Origin: Bacteroides fragilis
Lineage (GTDB): Bacteria > Bacteroidota > Bacteroidia > Bacteroidales > Bacteroidaceae
DNA: 64,000 nucleotides
Assembly: GCF_002849695.1 (NCBI RefSeq)
Contig: NZ_CP018937.1
Coordinates: 2,480,001 to 2,544,000, forward strand
Direction: 5' to 3'
Made by a program: the position numbers and the translations under genes. The number at the start of each line of letters is the position of its first letter. Within the stretch, counting starts at the first letter, position 1. The notes under the pieces were generated by a model. The model was not told where the DNA came from. It did not search any database and was given only the letters and a program-made list of their open reading frames with translations. This document shows, piece by piece, positions 51,664 through 61,085 of the stretch.

Positions 51664-52851
51664 ATGTACGGTAAAATGAAAGAACACCTCAGCAACACGA
51701 TTGCTGAAATTAAAGAAGCAGGCCTCTACAAAGAGGAACGCTTAATCGAAAGTGCACAACAAGCTGCTATCACTGTTAAAGGCAAGGAAGTACTGAATTT
51801 CTGTGCCAACAACTACCTTGGATTGTCTAACCATCCCCGCCTGATCGAAGGTGCAAAGAAGATGATGGACCGTCGTGGATACGGTATGTCTTCTGTACGT
51901 TTCATCTGCGGAACTCAAGATATACATAAGGAGCTGGAAGCCGCAATTTCAGACTATTTCAAAACCGAAGACACTATTTTGTACGCTGCTTGCTTTGATG
52001 CCAACGGCGGTGTGTTCGAACCGTTGTTCACCGACGAAGATGCCATCATCTCCGACTCACTGAACCACGCTTCTATCATCGACGGAGTACGTCTTTGCAA
52101 GGCAAAACGCTATCGTTATGCCAATGCAGACATGGCCGACCTGGAACGTTGCCTGCAGGAAGCACAAGCCCAGCGTTTCCGCATTATCGTTACCGACGGC
52201 GTATTCTCAATGGACGGTAATGTAGCTCCAATGGACAAAATCTGTGATCTGGCCGAGAAGTACGATGCCCTGGTGATGGTAGACGAATCTCACTCAGCCG
52301 GTGTAGTTGGTGCAACCGGTCATGGAGTAAGCGAACAGTACAACACTTACGGACGTGTAGATATCTACACCGGAACTCTGGGTAAAGCCTTTGGTGGTGC
52401 TTTGGGCGGATTCACAACCGGCCGCAAAGAGATCATCGACCTGCTTCGCCAGCGCAGCCGTCCGTACCTGTTCTCAAACTCACTTGCTCCAGGTATTATC
52501 GGTGCCAGCCTCGAAGTATTCAAGATGCTGAAAGAAAGCAACGAAATCCATGACAAACTGGTAGAAAACGTAAACTACTTCCGCGACAAGATGACTGCAG
52601 CCGGATTTGACATCAAACCGACTCAGAGTGCTATCTGTGCCGTGATGCTGTACGATGCCAAACTGTCACAAATTTATGCAGCCCGCATGCAGGAAGAAGG
52701 TATTTATGTAACAGGTTTCTACTATCCGGTAGTTCCGAAAGACCAGGCACGTATCCGTGTACAGATTTCAGCCGGTCACGAAAAAGAACACCTCGATAAA
52801 TGTATCGCTGCATTCATCAAAGTAGGTAAAGAATTAGGTGTACTGAAGTAA
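51664..52851 (+). CDS. kbl: 2-amino-3-ketobutyrate CoA ligase (glycine C-acetyltransferase)
   Basis: 395 residues from MYGKMKEHLSNTIAEIKEAG. A further 20 codons upstream to 51604 are open but overlap the promoter. It is a fold-type I PLP enzyme of the alpha-oxoamine synthase family: NNYLGLSNHPRLIEGA, GYGMSSVRFICGTQDIHKELE, SDSLNHASIIDGVRL, VDESHSAGVVGATGHG, and the PLP Lys in GTLGKAFGGALGGF. It splits the keto acid from threonine dehydrogenase into glycine and acetyl-CoA. It forms a divergent pathway pair with tdh. Confidence 0.95.
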   Translation: MYGKMKEHLSNTIAEIKEAGLYKEERLIESAQQAAITVKGKEVLNFCANNYLGLSNHPRLIEGAKKMMDRRGYGMSSVRFICGTQDIHKELEAAISDYFKTEDTILYAACFDANGGVFEPLFTDEDAIISDSLNHASIIDGVRLCKAKRYRYANADMADLERCLQEAQAQRFRIIVTDGVFSMDGNVAPMDKICDLAEKYDALVMVDESHSAGVVGATGHGVSEQYNTYGRVDIYTGTLGKAFGGALGGFTTGRKEIIDLLRQRSRPYLFSNSLAPGIIGASLEVFKMLKESNEIHDKLVENVNYFRDKMTAAGFDIKPTQSAICAVMLYDAKLSQIYAARMQEEGIYVTGFYYPVVPKDQARIRVQISAGHEKEHLDKCIAAFIKVGKELGVLK

Positions 52852-52889
52852 ACCTTTATTTCTCTTCCATTGTTATTGTATATAAAAGT

Positions 52890-53303
52890 ATGATAACAAT
52901 GGAAGAACTTACACTCACGACACCCGCGCTGCTATTTTCAGCCGTTTCACTTATTCTTTTGGCATACACCAACCGTTTTCTCTCGTATGCCCAATTGGTA
53001 CGCACTCTTCGCGACCGTTATATGGAAGATCCCTCTGATATCAATGTAGCTCAAATTGAGAATCTGCGCAAACGCCTCAACCTGACCCGCATGATGCAGG
53101 TGTTCGGCATTGCCAGCCTATTCTTCTGCGTAGTTACCATGTTTCTTATCTACATCGGGTTGTTCCTGCTTTCCATCTATATTTTCGGATTTGCACTGCT
53201 TCTGTTAATCGCCTCTTTAGGCGTTTCTCTCCGTGAGATACAGATATCGACTCGTGCCTTGGACATCTACCTGAGCACAATGGAAGGAAAACTAAAACAT
53301 TAA
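52890..53303 (+). CDS. DUF2721 membrane protein
   Basis: 137 residues. One helix at the N-terminus (LLFSAVSLILLAY, 15-27), then a charged cytoplasmic stretch (NRFLSYAQLVRTLRDRY, IENLRKRLNLTRMM), and two closely spaced helices (72-93 and 95-112). This is the DUF2721 pattern (inner membrane, about 130 residues, function unknown). The family usually starts with the Met at residue 1 or 4 (52890 or 52899). It follows kbl by 38 bp, perhaps on the same transcript. Confidence 0.82.
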   Translation: MITMEELTLTTPALLFSAVSLILLAYTNRFLSYAQLVRTLRDRYMEDPSDINVAQIENLRKRLNLTRMMQVFGIASLFFCVVTMFLIYIGLFLLSIYIFGFALLLLIASLGVSLREIQISTRALDIYLSTMEGKLKH

Positions 53304-53344
53304 AAATTACATTTCCACACCACGCCCATAGGAGCCACATAAAT

Positions 53345-53383
53345 AAAGTTCCGCTCCTCCCCACCGGAAGCAAGCGGAACTTT
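53345..53383. terminator. Hairpin between converging DUF2721 and FISUMP genes
   Basis: An 11-bp perfect stem (AAAGTTCCGCT 53345-53355 with AGCGGAACTTT 53373-53383), loop of 17. It has a weak T-tract on the minus strand. Confidence 0.6.
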
Positions 53384-53430
53384 CACAAACAAAACAACAG
53401 ATCGTTTATTACTTTATCAATCCATACCGG

Positions 53431-55851
53431 TCAGTCAGCCCGCTCCTGAATGCAACGTAGGGGAATTGCTTCACGTTCATGTCCTGTAAGAACAATACTT
53501 GCTTTTGTCGAAGCAGTTTTTCCTATTTTAAAATAACTCACTGTTTCCCCTCCCGAAGCAGTACCTAACTTATTTCCGCACCAAATTAAAGCAGATTCTC
53601 CAATATACGCAAACTGACTATCCAAATAATAATAACCGGTGAGCCGAACATAAGTCGTTAGTTTTTTATTTGTATCATATGCCATAACCATTCCTCCATG
53701 TGCACCAACACTATCCGAATTCATCACATTAGCACCATTGTCTGATGCTTTGACTGCTTGATTCACATTGCTAAACAGTGAAAGATAATTCTCAATCAGT
53801 GCTACACGCCATCCTGCCGGACACGGATCATGAACTGTCTTCTGAATATTCCAAGCATTCAGATATGTATTATTCCGATCACTGTCCGCTATCCATTTAT
53901 GTACATTTGTCTTTTTATATATATTCAACGGATTCTGGTAAGCCGTCCGATAAGTCGCCTGAGCATTTACAGCCGGATCAAAAGGCAGGAAAGTGACTCC
54001 ATCCGGCTTATATAAGCTTAATATTCCCACAATCGGTTTAGTCATCGGAGTAGGAAGATTCACTATCGTGATCGGCTTATTCGAATAACTGCTCGGATAT
54101 GGATCTTTCCTTCCCCATTGATAATGGAATCCATGTGTCTTAAACTTCTCCACATCCGACGGCGGCACGCCGGCATATCCGGCCATAGCCCCCAGATTAC
54201 GATCCATCATCGGTAACTGGTTTCCATGATTGCCATATGTAAATTTCAGTTTTCTTTTAGTCAACGGCTCTTGCACATCCGCATCACCTGTCGCGTCCGG
54301 GCGGTAGTCCGTCACCCACACATGCCAGCTCCAGAGTATCTTACCATCCGCACCATAAGCGGCAATCACCCCGCTACCACCGGTAGTTCCCGGAGCCACA
54401 CGGCAATAAACACGGGCTTCCCCTTTATTCTTCACCGGATACAACGTCGGATCGGTTCCATCTGTCCGTTTCAAATCCACGATGTTCGTATGGTCATCCT
54501 CCGAAGTTACGATTCCCATTACCGGCTCACCGATGTCTCCATCCTCTTTGGTTTGCCAGAGCAGTTTCATCGTAGTGATTCCTCCGGAAGCCTCACACCA
54601 ACCTTTCAATACATCGTTCGTTTTATCCGGATCTCCATTCTGTTGGTATGCCAGCGGATCAAAGCAGAAGCCACCTCCGGCGGATACCATAAAGCAATTG
54701 GCCGTAGGCACAAAGTTTTCATTATTTTCCGAAGCGGGTACAGGGTTGATATAGGTCACCCGTTTATCACTTGTCGGGATACCGCTATGTGCAAAGTTCA
54801 CCGTATAATCATAATTCGCATTACTCTTAATGTCGAAATTCGTCGACTGCCTCCCGCCGATATAAACACGATAGTCCAGTTTAACTTTTGCATCCTGATC
54901 GCTCACCGCGACAAAGTTAAAGAAAGAACTTCCTTTAGGAGCATTCTCTTTTGTCCGTTGGGTTTCAGAGTTCGCTGCCGGTTTCTCTCCGCGCATATTG
55001 GCCGGTACCCAGCAAGAGTAACTTCCGCTTTGTGCCACATTTTTTATCTGCAAAGTAGTAAACTGATCCAGGATAGAAGGATAATTTCCCTCACTATCGG
55101 GGGTAGGGATAACCGCATAGTTCAACGGGACACTTTGGAGCAACAGTTGTTTCAAAGCATATCCACTCACGTTGTAGTTCCAGCTCACTGTCAACCGTGC
55201 GGCCAGACGCTTCAGCAACAAACGGGTATCATAGTTGCCGTCCGGACTTTGAATCACATACTTACCACCTGATTGCGCCACATTCACATGCTCCAAATGG
55301 AGTACATAAGGCATCTTCTTCATATCTTCACTATTCGAAGGATCAATAGCATTGATCACCGACGCATCTACCTCCATCACCTGCACATCCGATAAAAATT
55401 TGTTATTACTCAGTGTAGCTATGGCATTTCCATTACCCCGCGCCACTAACAGCAATTGACAGCCATTCGCAGGAGTTAATGTCACGTCTAAACGCTGACC
55501 GATCTTTACATCACCGTATACTCCTCCACTCAAACGGGCTTTTGTTTGCCCATCATACTGATAGATTTCCAAGTTATATAACTGATCGGGTACGTCTGTC
55601 GAAGCACGAGTCACCGCTTTTGGTGACCGTTTCACCTCAAAAGCAGCTTTGCTGCTTTCAACGGCGAGCCGTTGAGGATCATTATCACTTGAATCTTCGG
55701 CAAAGCCGAAGACCATCGATACCGTCACCTCTTCACCATCTGCCGGAGGAAGCACCGCCTCTTCCGTCCGGTCCTCGCATCCGCTCAACCCTGCCAGAAG
55801 GATCACTCCTCCCAAGAGTATTAACCATTTATTCTTCCAAGTCTGTTTCAT
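53431..55851 (-). CDS. FISUMP/DUF4906-type surface lipoprotein
   Basis: 806 residues from MKQTWKNKWLILLGG at 55851; 20 codons upstream are non-protein-like. Signal peptide with lipobox LSGC. Residues 40-370 form a fimbrial-type beta region (LEIYQYDGQ, LLLKRLAARLTVSW, VKLDYRVYIGG, NYDYTVNF), as in Mfa2/FimB-like anchors. The C-terminal half has ILWSWHVWVTDYRP, MMDRNLGAMAGYAG, FHYQWGRKDPYP and HDPCPAGWRVA, the FISUMP motif of Bacteroidetes surface proteins. It looks like a fimbrial tip or anchor protein. It is the last gene on this strand, after the truncated 315-codon frame. Confidence 0.85.
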   Translation of the reverse strand: MKQTWKNKWLILLGGVILLAGLSGCEDRTEEAVLPPADGEEVTVSMVFGFAEDSSDNDPQRLAVESSKAAFEVKRSPKAVTRASTDVPDQLYNLEIYQYDGQTKARLSGGVYGDVKIGQRLDVTLTPANGCQLLLVARGNGNAIATLSNNKFLSDVQVMEVDASVINAIDPSNSEDMKKMPYVLHLEHVNVAQSGGKYVIQSPDGNYDTRLLLKRLAARLTVSWNYNVSGYALKQLLLQSVPLNYAVIPTPDSEGNYPSILDQFTTLQIKNVAQSGSYSCWVPANMRGEKPAANSETQRTKENAPKGSSFFNFVAVSDQDAKVKLDYRVYIGGRQSTNFDIKSNANYDYTVNFAHSGIPTSDKRVTYINPVPASENNENFVPTANCFMVSAGGGFCFDPLAYQQNGDPDKTNDVLKGWCEASGGITTMKLLWQTKEDGDIGEPVMGIVTSEDDHTNIVDLKRTDGTDPTLYPVKNKGEARVYCRVAPGTTGGSGVIAAYGADGKILWSWHVWVTDYRPDATGDADVQEPLTKRKLKFTYGNHGNQLPMMDRNLGAMAGYAGVPPSDVEKFKTHGFHYQWGRKDPYPSSYSNKPITIVNLPTPMTKPIVGILSLYKPDGVTFLPFDPAVNAQATYRTAYQNPLNIYKKTNVHKWIADSDRNNTYLNAWNIQKTVHDPCPAGWRVALIENYLSLFSNVNQAVKASDNGANVMNSDSVGAHGGMVMAYDTNKKLTTYVRLTGYYYLDSQFAYIGESALIWCGNKLGTASGGETVSYFKIGKTASTKASIVLTGHEREAIPLRCIQERAD

Positions 55852-55858
55852 ATAATTA

Positions 55859-56806
55859 TTATTCTTGTACACATCGAAACGGATAAGGTTCACCGATAAC
55901 TCCCCAAGCATTAGCCGGGGTACTCAATTCTCCTGCCGCTATTTTTGTATAATATATCCGGTAGTTATTGCCATTTTTTGCTATCGTATTCGTTCCTTCG
56001 TATCCGGCGGCACTTCCATCAAATATCAAATTTCCATTGGCAAAAGACCGGTATGCCGTGACCGGGAACCAGGCTGTATTATCTTCTGTACGGGGAGAGG
56101 GCACACCACCTCCACCGGATACATTATACAGACGTCCACCCCGCTCGTGTGCACTACCATTTTGCACAAATGCTCCATTCGCATTAAACCAATATCCCTG
56201 CCCCGTGTTCCAGCCCTTGTACACTGTTTGATAGGGAGTCTTCCACCCTGCCGGACAAGGATCATAAAGAGTTTTAGAGTTATTATACAAATACTGATAC
56301 TCCGTAGTAGTTTCATTCAAACTATACCAAGAGCACTTGCTATTGTCCTGATCGCTGCGCGAACCCGTTATAATATGCTCAGGATGCTCAATCACATATT
56401 GCAGCGTATTGCCATTTACTAATGTAATATTGGAATAAGCGGCCTTTCCCAGTTTTACCCCTCGTCCTTCTCCATCATAAATAACGTTGAGTTCATTCGC
56501 TGTTCCGTCTATCGACCCCAAGAACGGGTCCTTGCGCCCCCAATAGTACAGATAGCCTATCCGATTTGCAAATTCCAGCAATGAAGCATTCTCACTGGGA
56601 AATCCTCCGGCAGTCGCGCACAGGTTCCGGTCCATAATCACTTTCCCAACATGCGCTCCCCCATCTTTGAAAGCATCAGTAGCATACTGATGTACACTCC
56701 CGTTCTGAGTCAACTGCTGTGCCTGGGCATAAGTAACAGAGGAAGTAATCCCCTGCGGCACATAATCGGTTATCCAAAGGTGCCAGCTCCATACAATTTC
56801 ATACAA
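55859..56806 (-). pseudogene. 5'-truncated FISUMP-domain gene fragment
   Basis: A frame of 315 codons whose first usable codon is a TTG (56806), not ATG. In-frame, a stop lies seven codons upstream. It opens directly in the middle of the FISUMP half: VWSWHLWITDYVP aligns with ILWSWHVWVTDYRP, MDRNLCATAGG with MDRNLGAMAGY, YYWGRKDPFLG with YQWGRKDPYP, DPCPAGWKTP with DPCPAGWRVA. So the N-terminal domain and signal peptide are missing. It may be a pseudogene, or the back half of the gene whose front is the preceding 387-codon frame. Confidence 0.8.
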
Positions 56807-56835
56807 CTGCTGTATTTCATCTTACCTCCTTCATA

Positions 56836-57999
56836 TTATCTAAAATTCACTTCATTCGAGATGACTTCCACTTCATCGAACATAATCACGTTACCATCCG
56901 TAATGGTCACCCTTACGTCCGCACTATTGGCTCCGCTGATGTTGACGGTCAAATCATAAAGATAGCCCCGCTGGATATTATAGTCATTCATTAAGTTACC
57001 TCCCAAATAAACACGGTATTTCATGCCGATTGCGTCCGTCGCACCAGAATAAGTATAAGTTCCCTCCAAATCCAGATACGTGCATCCCGTCAACGCTCCA
57101 CCGTCTCCCGGTCCTTTTCCTGTCAAGTTCTTTTCAGCGAAACTCCCCCCTGTACCTGTACCCCGGAGATTCTCAGCCATGTGGAAACTGCGGGTTGTGT
57201 TCACCGGGAAAGTACTTGTGCCATCTGAAGCTTTAATTTCCACAACTGAACCGCTAACCGACGACAGATCGGGATACCGAGCTGTCAATGCTCCACCCCC
57301 ACGTGCATAAAGCGCACTCTTCTCAGGCAAGTTATATACTTTTAAAGCGGTGATTGTCGCCTTTGCGCCATAGTTTGCTCCATCCATTGAAGTTATATCG
57401 GACGAAAGCCTCCATGTCACGTTTACCTTGGCAAATGCACGAAGCAACGGGGCTACCACCACCAATTTACCCTCGGCACTGGCCGATATCAACGGGCCGG
57501 AAGACAGCAAAGTAGGATTGCTACTTTGAAAATCAACAGTGACCGCTTTCAGTTTCGATTCTTTTTCAATTCCGCTGCCACCTGCAACCGTCTGTTCCGC
57601 AAACAAATCGGAACCGGCATTGGCTATCACGTAAAACCGGCTTGCCGCTGTCGAGAAGTCCGAAGTAGCGACTTCAATAGTCATGTTATCCTTCGGAGTG
57701 CTCAGCTTTGAATTGTCGAAATACCGGGCTTTCAGAAATGTTCCATCCGCCAACTGCGTTCCGCTGTCACCAGTGGTACTATATTGCACTACCCATACAT
57801 TATCAATCATCACCTCGTTCAGCGTTCCTCCTCCCCGTGTGTTCACCTCCAACACTCCCGGCAAACTCAACCGGAAGACCATGTTTCGCGATCCGGCGGA
57901 AGTCTCTTCCTCAGTGCAGCCTCCCATCGACGACAATAGAACCAATGCCATTGCCACTTGTCCCCAGAGATTCCTGAATCCTATTTTTACTCCATCCAT
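56836..57999 (-). CDS. FimB/Mfa2-like fimbrial lipoprotein, possibly the front half of a split gene
   Basis: 387 residues. The signal peptide and lipobox are suboptimal (LLSSMGGC). The beta domains have KVNVTWRLSSDI, GMKYRVYLGGNLMNDYNIQRGYLYDLTVNISG and end VRVTITDGNVIMFDEVEVISNEVNF. Its middle and end align with the N-terminal half of the neighbouring 806-residue FISUMP lipoprotein (YRVYIGG, NYDYTVNF). It stops where that protein goes on into its FISUMP half, and a FISUMP fragment starts 30 bases later. It is either a complete short fimbrial protein with a natural C-terminus or a truncated one. Confidence 0.72.
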   Translation of the reverse strand: MDGVKIGFRNLWGQVAMALVLLSSMGGCTEEETSAGSRNMVFRLSLPGVLEVNTRGGGTLNEVMIDNVWVVQYSTTGDSGTQLADGTFLKARYFDNSKLSTPKDNMTIEVATSDFSTAASRFYVIANAGSDLFAEQTVAGGSGIEKESKLKAVTVDFQSSNPTLLSSGPLISASAEGKLVVVAPLLRAFAKVNVTWRLSSDITSMDGANYGAKATITALKVYNLPEKSALYARGGGALTARYPDLSSVSGSVVEIKASDGTSTFPVNTTRSFHMAENLRGTGTGGSFAEKNLTGKGPGDGGALTGCTYLDLEGTYTYSGATDAIGMKYRVYLGGNLMNDYNIQRGYLYDLTVNISGANSADVRVTITDGNVIMFDEVEVISNEVNFR

Positions 58000-58053
58000 A
58001 TTGCTATTATAACTTTGTCTGTTTCTTCAAAACGATGATCCGGAAAAGCGTAT

Positions 58054-59058
58054 CTATCCCTTTCCCAAATCGTCGGTATTCAGCGTAATTGTATTATATT
58101 CTTTCACGGCCAGCGTCAGATCGGTTGGTTTCAGAATACCATAAAACGTCAACGTAAAGTCAAACTGATAGGTCATTCCCGGCAACAACACTTTCTGTAT
58201 CTCGGCAGGGAACGAACTGACATAAGGGGTATTCGTATAATAATCCACTGTCAGATCTACATCGAACTTTATCAACGTCGAACCATCAACGGGAAGCAAT
58301 ACCTCTTTGCTGCTCTCACGCCATGCAGTCGGATTTCCACCAGCCGGTTCCTGAAACGATTCAAAAGCGAATGAAGAGTCATAACCGGACGCCGTCCCCC
58401 ATGCCGGTTGTCCCAGCGTATAAGTCAATGAAGGCGGCAGTCCCGTTATAGTCACCCTATTGGCTTTCAATTTTTCGACACGCACCGGCGAGCCGTCTTT
58501 GGCTCTTACCCTCACCTGCACCTGTGCCCCCATTCTCTTAAACGGATTGGGCAGCGTCACGCTCATGTGGGTCTCTCCCATCTGGTTGGGTTGTACCACA
58601 ATCCCTTTCAGCGTAGTATACATAAAGTCTTTGCCGTTCCCGACCGGAATCGTACCGTCCGTCTTTAGTTCCGGTACTTCGGTCGAGGAGTTATACGACA
58701 CCAGATAAAGATCGTACGTCCCGCGGTATAAATAGAGTTCACCCGTGGCCACTCCATTCTTCACCGTATAGGTCTTACCGTCCAGCGGTTGGGTCTTTGT
58801 TGTGGAAGCATTGGCCGGAAAAGCGTAAACCTGGAATGTCTTTCCGTCCGCCATATCCGCCGGATCACCGTCCACACGCGTCGACGCCTCTCCTGCCACC
58901 AAGCGGCAGAGCCGGAAACTGAGTGCCACCGGCTCTCCTTCATCTCCGCCGGAACCGGACGCCCCGGGCATGTCATCCCTCGAACACCCAGACAGCCCAA
59001 GACTCCCCAAGCAGCAAAGGCCACAACCTATCCAATATTTCAGTCTCTTATTCATCAT
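58054..59058 (-). CDS. Fimbrillin-A-clan lipoprotein (FimB/Mfa2-like)
   Basis: 334 residues. Signal peptide, lipobox LGLSGC, then a beta-sandwich region (FRLCRLVAGE, LYLYRGTYDLYLVSYNSS) and a second sandwich (KVLLPGMTYQFDFTLTFYGI). The end EYNTITLNTDD is of the fimbrillin/FimB type. It is probably part of a fimbria-like surface structure, as an anchor or minor subunit. Same strand and spacing as the fimbrillin genes to its right; the inverted repeat at 59072 intervenes. Confidence 0.78.
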   Translation of the reverse strand: MMNKRLKYWIGCGLCCLGSLGLSGCSRDDMPGASGSGGDEGEPVALSFRLCRLVAGEASTRVDGDPADMADGKTFQVYAFPANASTTKTQPLDGKTYTVKNGVATGELYLYRGTYDLYLVSYNSSTEVPELKTDGTIPVGNGKDFMYTTLKGIVVQPNQMGETHMSVTLPNPFKRMGAQVQVRVRAKDGSPVRVEKLKANRVTITGLPPSLTYTLGQPAWGTASGYDSSFAFESFQEPAGGNPTAWRESSKEVLLPVDGSTLIKFDVDLTVDYYTNTPYVSSFPAEIQKVLLPGMTYQFDFTLTFYGILKPTDLTLAVKEYNTITLNTDDLGKG

Positions 59059-59071
59059 CGTTCTATTTTTG

Positions 59072-59168
59072 TCACCACAGATTACACAGACTTCTCACGG
59101 ATTAATAATTTATCCTGGTTGATATTGAAGAGTAAATAATCTGTGTTAATCCGTGTAATCTGTGGTGA
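59072..59168. repeat. Intergenic inverted repeat, ATTACACAG variant
   Basis: TCACCACAGATTACACAGA at 59072 pairs with the segment ending TGTAATCTGTGGTGA near 59168. TTAATCCGTG and CACGGATTAA extend the stem. It is related to the 11092 family but built on CACAGATTACACAG. Confidence 0.7.
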
Positions 59169-59171
59169 AAC

Positions 59172-60188
59172 TTAAATTCCAATACTCGTGTTCTGGTTCG
59201 CGTCACTCTTCCAGTCATCTATCTTCACCGAACTCAAGCTGCCCCCCATCTTGTCCACCGTAATCTGATAGACGTAGTGGTAACCGGCTTTCCATTCGGC
59301 ACTTACCGATTTCGTCTCAAACGCATGGGCGTTTTCTGCCGACTCACCATTGATGCGAACCTTCAGGCGGAACGAAAGCACAGTTTCCTTTCCCGTCATC
59401 GGGGCTGTCAGGCAGCTCACATTCGGTGTAGCCTGCTGCTCTTTCAGCACGACCGGCCTTGCCGCATCGGCAAGCGTCAACAGGGAGGTGGACGACAGGC
59501 CATTGAGGACACCGGTCTTCAGGTTCATTGTACCCGTACCCGACTGCAAACGGCTGGTTCCGCTCTGTATCTCTATCTGCACCAACTCCAGCTTATCTTT
59601 ATTCGCCGAAGCCGACTTCACAATCCGGAAGCTGACCTTTGCCAAAGCGTGCTTCATCCTGAAGCTGACCGCCCGGGCACCCGAAGTGGCCGTGACCGGT
59701 GCCAGCCCCGAAGCGGGAGATACTCCATAGAGATAGTCCGGCTGATCCGTCGCCAGAAAATCGGTGGCACTGGCGGTAGTCATCACCGATACGGGTACAG
59801 TGTGGTTGCCGTCAGCCTGATGGGTCACTCCCGCCACCGGAGGATGACAGGCATACAGAAGGGCATTGGCGGTAATCACCGGAGCAGCATCCGCGCTCCA
59901 GGAGTTGTTCTGCAGCCGATACTCCGAAAACGGATTGCTGCCATAAGCCACGTGAGCCTCAGTAGTGGCATATACACTGATCGCCTCGACGGTGGTGACG
60001 GCCGCACGGGTGGCGGCACTTCCCTCTCCGGTTTCCACTTCCACCCCGGTCAGCCGCAAAGGGCCGCCCGCAGGCAACGGATCGTCCGCCCCGCACGAGG
60101 TGAATAAGGCTGCGAGTAGCAGTACGGCTCCCATCGTGCCCTTATGGGCTTTCCTATTCTTCATCGGTCTATATTCTTTCTGTTTCAT
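59172..60188 (-). CDS. Fimbrillin family lipoprotein
   Basis: 338 residues from MKQKEYRPMKNRKAHKG at 60188, with a purine-rich AAGAAGAGAG just before; an internal ATG at 60164 is also possible, and codons back to 60260 are open but read through the upstream stop. The signal is GAVLLLAALFTSC. The fimbrillin pattern shows in KALFTSC-like lipobox, RMKHALAKVSFRIVKS, LVQIEIQSGTSRL and AEWKAGYHYVYQITVDKMG. The conserved KHALAKVSFRI stretch is typical of the FimA-like (Mfa1/FimA) C-terminal domain. Confidence 0.8.
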   Translation of the reverse strand: MKQKEYRPMKNRKAHKGTMGAVLLLAALFTSCGADDPLPAGGPLRLTGVEVETGEGSAATRAAVTTVEAISVYATTEAHVAYGSNPFSEYRLQNNSWSADAAPVITANALLYACHPPVAGVTHQADGNHTVPVSVMTTASATDFLATDQPDYLYGVSPASGLAPVTATSGARAVSFRMKHALAKVSFRIVKSASANKDKLELVQIEIQSGTSRLQSGTGTMNLKTGVLNGLSSTSLLTLADAARPVVLKEQQATPNVSCLTAPMTGKETVLSFRLKVRINGESAENAHAFETKSVSAEWKAGYHYVYQITVDKMGGSLSSVKIDDWKSDANQNTSIGI

Positions 60189-60201
60189 CTCTCTTCTTTT
60201 C

Positions 60202-61017
60202 TCAGGTTGCGCTTCCCACATTTTCTTCCGCCACATCGCTGAAAGGCGCCACGGTGACACCCGTCAGAATCAGTTCGTTGGTGGCGGTGAAGTTATATTG
60301 GTAGTTATATCCCGCCTGTAGCGTAAACGGTGACGTGTCGGTATAAGTCTTTTGCGCCTCCGTCGTCGTTTTCAGCCTGATGGTGAACTGCCGCGAGCCG
60401 GGACAGACTATCGCCACATAGGTATGGCGAACGGAAGCCGTCGTGCTTCCCGAGGCGCAATACGGGGTTATGGTTTCCGAGGTACCTGCATCGGTACGAA
60501 TTCCCGTCCCGGACAGACTGGCGCTCTCAGGTGTCTGCGACGACTGATAAGTCACCACCACAGTCACCTTCGCCGCTGCCGGCGCAAAGGTGAAGCTGCA
60601 TTTATTTCCGTTCGATACTCCTGCCGCCGTCAACCGGTTGCTTTTCCAGAAATTGGTTGGCGTGCTTTGATCGGCAAGGATACCGCTGAATTCCTCCGGA
60701 AAGGAAGCCGCAAAAGACTCTGATCCGGTAGTGGTCAGCGCTGTTTGTCCGTCGGCCAGCCCCCAGCCACCCTCCGCTTTGCGCTGATAGAGTGCACTTT
60801 CGGCAGCACCACCGGATTTCGATATTTTTATCCGGTCGCCGGCGACGAACGTCCGTTTGTCATAGTCAGTCGCGTGCGTGTCCCCGGCACGGGTCTCTCC
60901 TTGTCCTATTTTCGCCGATACTTCCAACGGAACAGGCAACGGATCCCCTTGGGCGCACGCCGCCAGAGCCAGCGCAATCCATACTCCTCCTATCCAATTC
61001 GTTCTCTTACCGTTCAT
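60202..61017 (-). CDS. Fimbrillin family lipoprotein
   Basis: 271 residues. Signal with lipobox ALAAC. The mature part has the fimbrillin layout: RTFVAGDRIKISKSGG, FAASFPEEFSGI, AAAKVTVVVTYQSS, YNYQYNFTATNELILTG as the last core strand pair. It lacks obvious adhesion motifs. The stop is 14 bases before the likely start of the 60188 gene. The upstream intergenic repeat at 61034 separates it from the next. Confidence 0.78.
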   Translation of the reverse strand: MNGKRTNWIGGVWIALALAACAQGDPLPVPLEVSAKIGQGETRAGDTHATDYDKRTFVAGDRIKISKSGGAAESALYQRKAEGGWGLADGQTALTTTGSESFAASFPEEFSGILADQSTPTNFWKSNRLTAAGVSNGNKCSFTFAPAAAKVTVVVTYQSSQTPESASLSGTGIRTDAGTSETITPYCASGSTTASVRHTYVAIVCPGSRQFTIRLKTTTEAQKTYTDTSPFTLQAGYNYQYNFTATNELILTGVTVAPFSDVAEENVGSAT

Positions 61018-61033
61018 TGTTCATCATTTAATT

Positions 61034-61063
61034 TACCACAGAGTGACACAAGGTCACACAGAG
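61034..61063. repeat. Single arm of the CACAGAG intergenic repeat
   Basis: ACCACAGAGTGACACAAGG and CACAGAGG text, without a clear matching arm. It resembles the left arms of the repeats at 11092 and 63083. Confidence 0.5.
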
Positions 61064-61085
61064 GTTATTCGTTCATAATTCATTG

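Noticed and set aside
54226..55272. 348-codon plus-strand frame opposite the FISUMP gene
   Set aside because: It is fully antisense to a clear lipoprotein gene and has no domain or signal; it follows from codon use of the other strand.
59277..60107. 276-codon plus-strand frame opposite a fimbrillin gene
   Set aside because: Antisense shadow; the minus strand has a lipobox and fimbrillin core.
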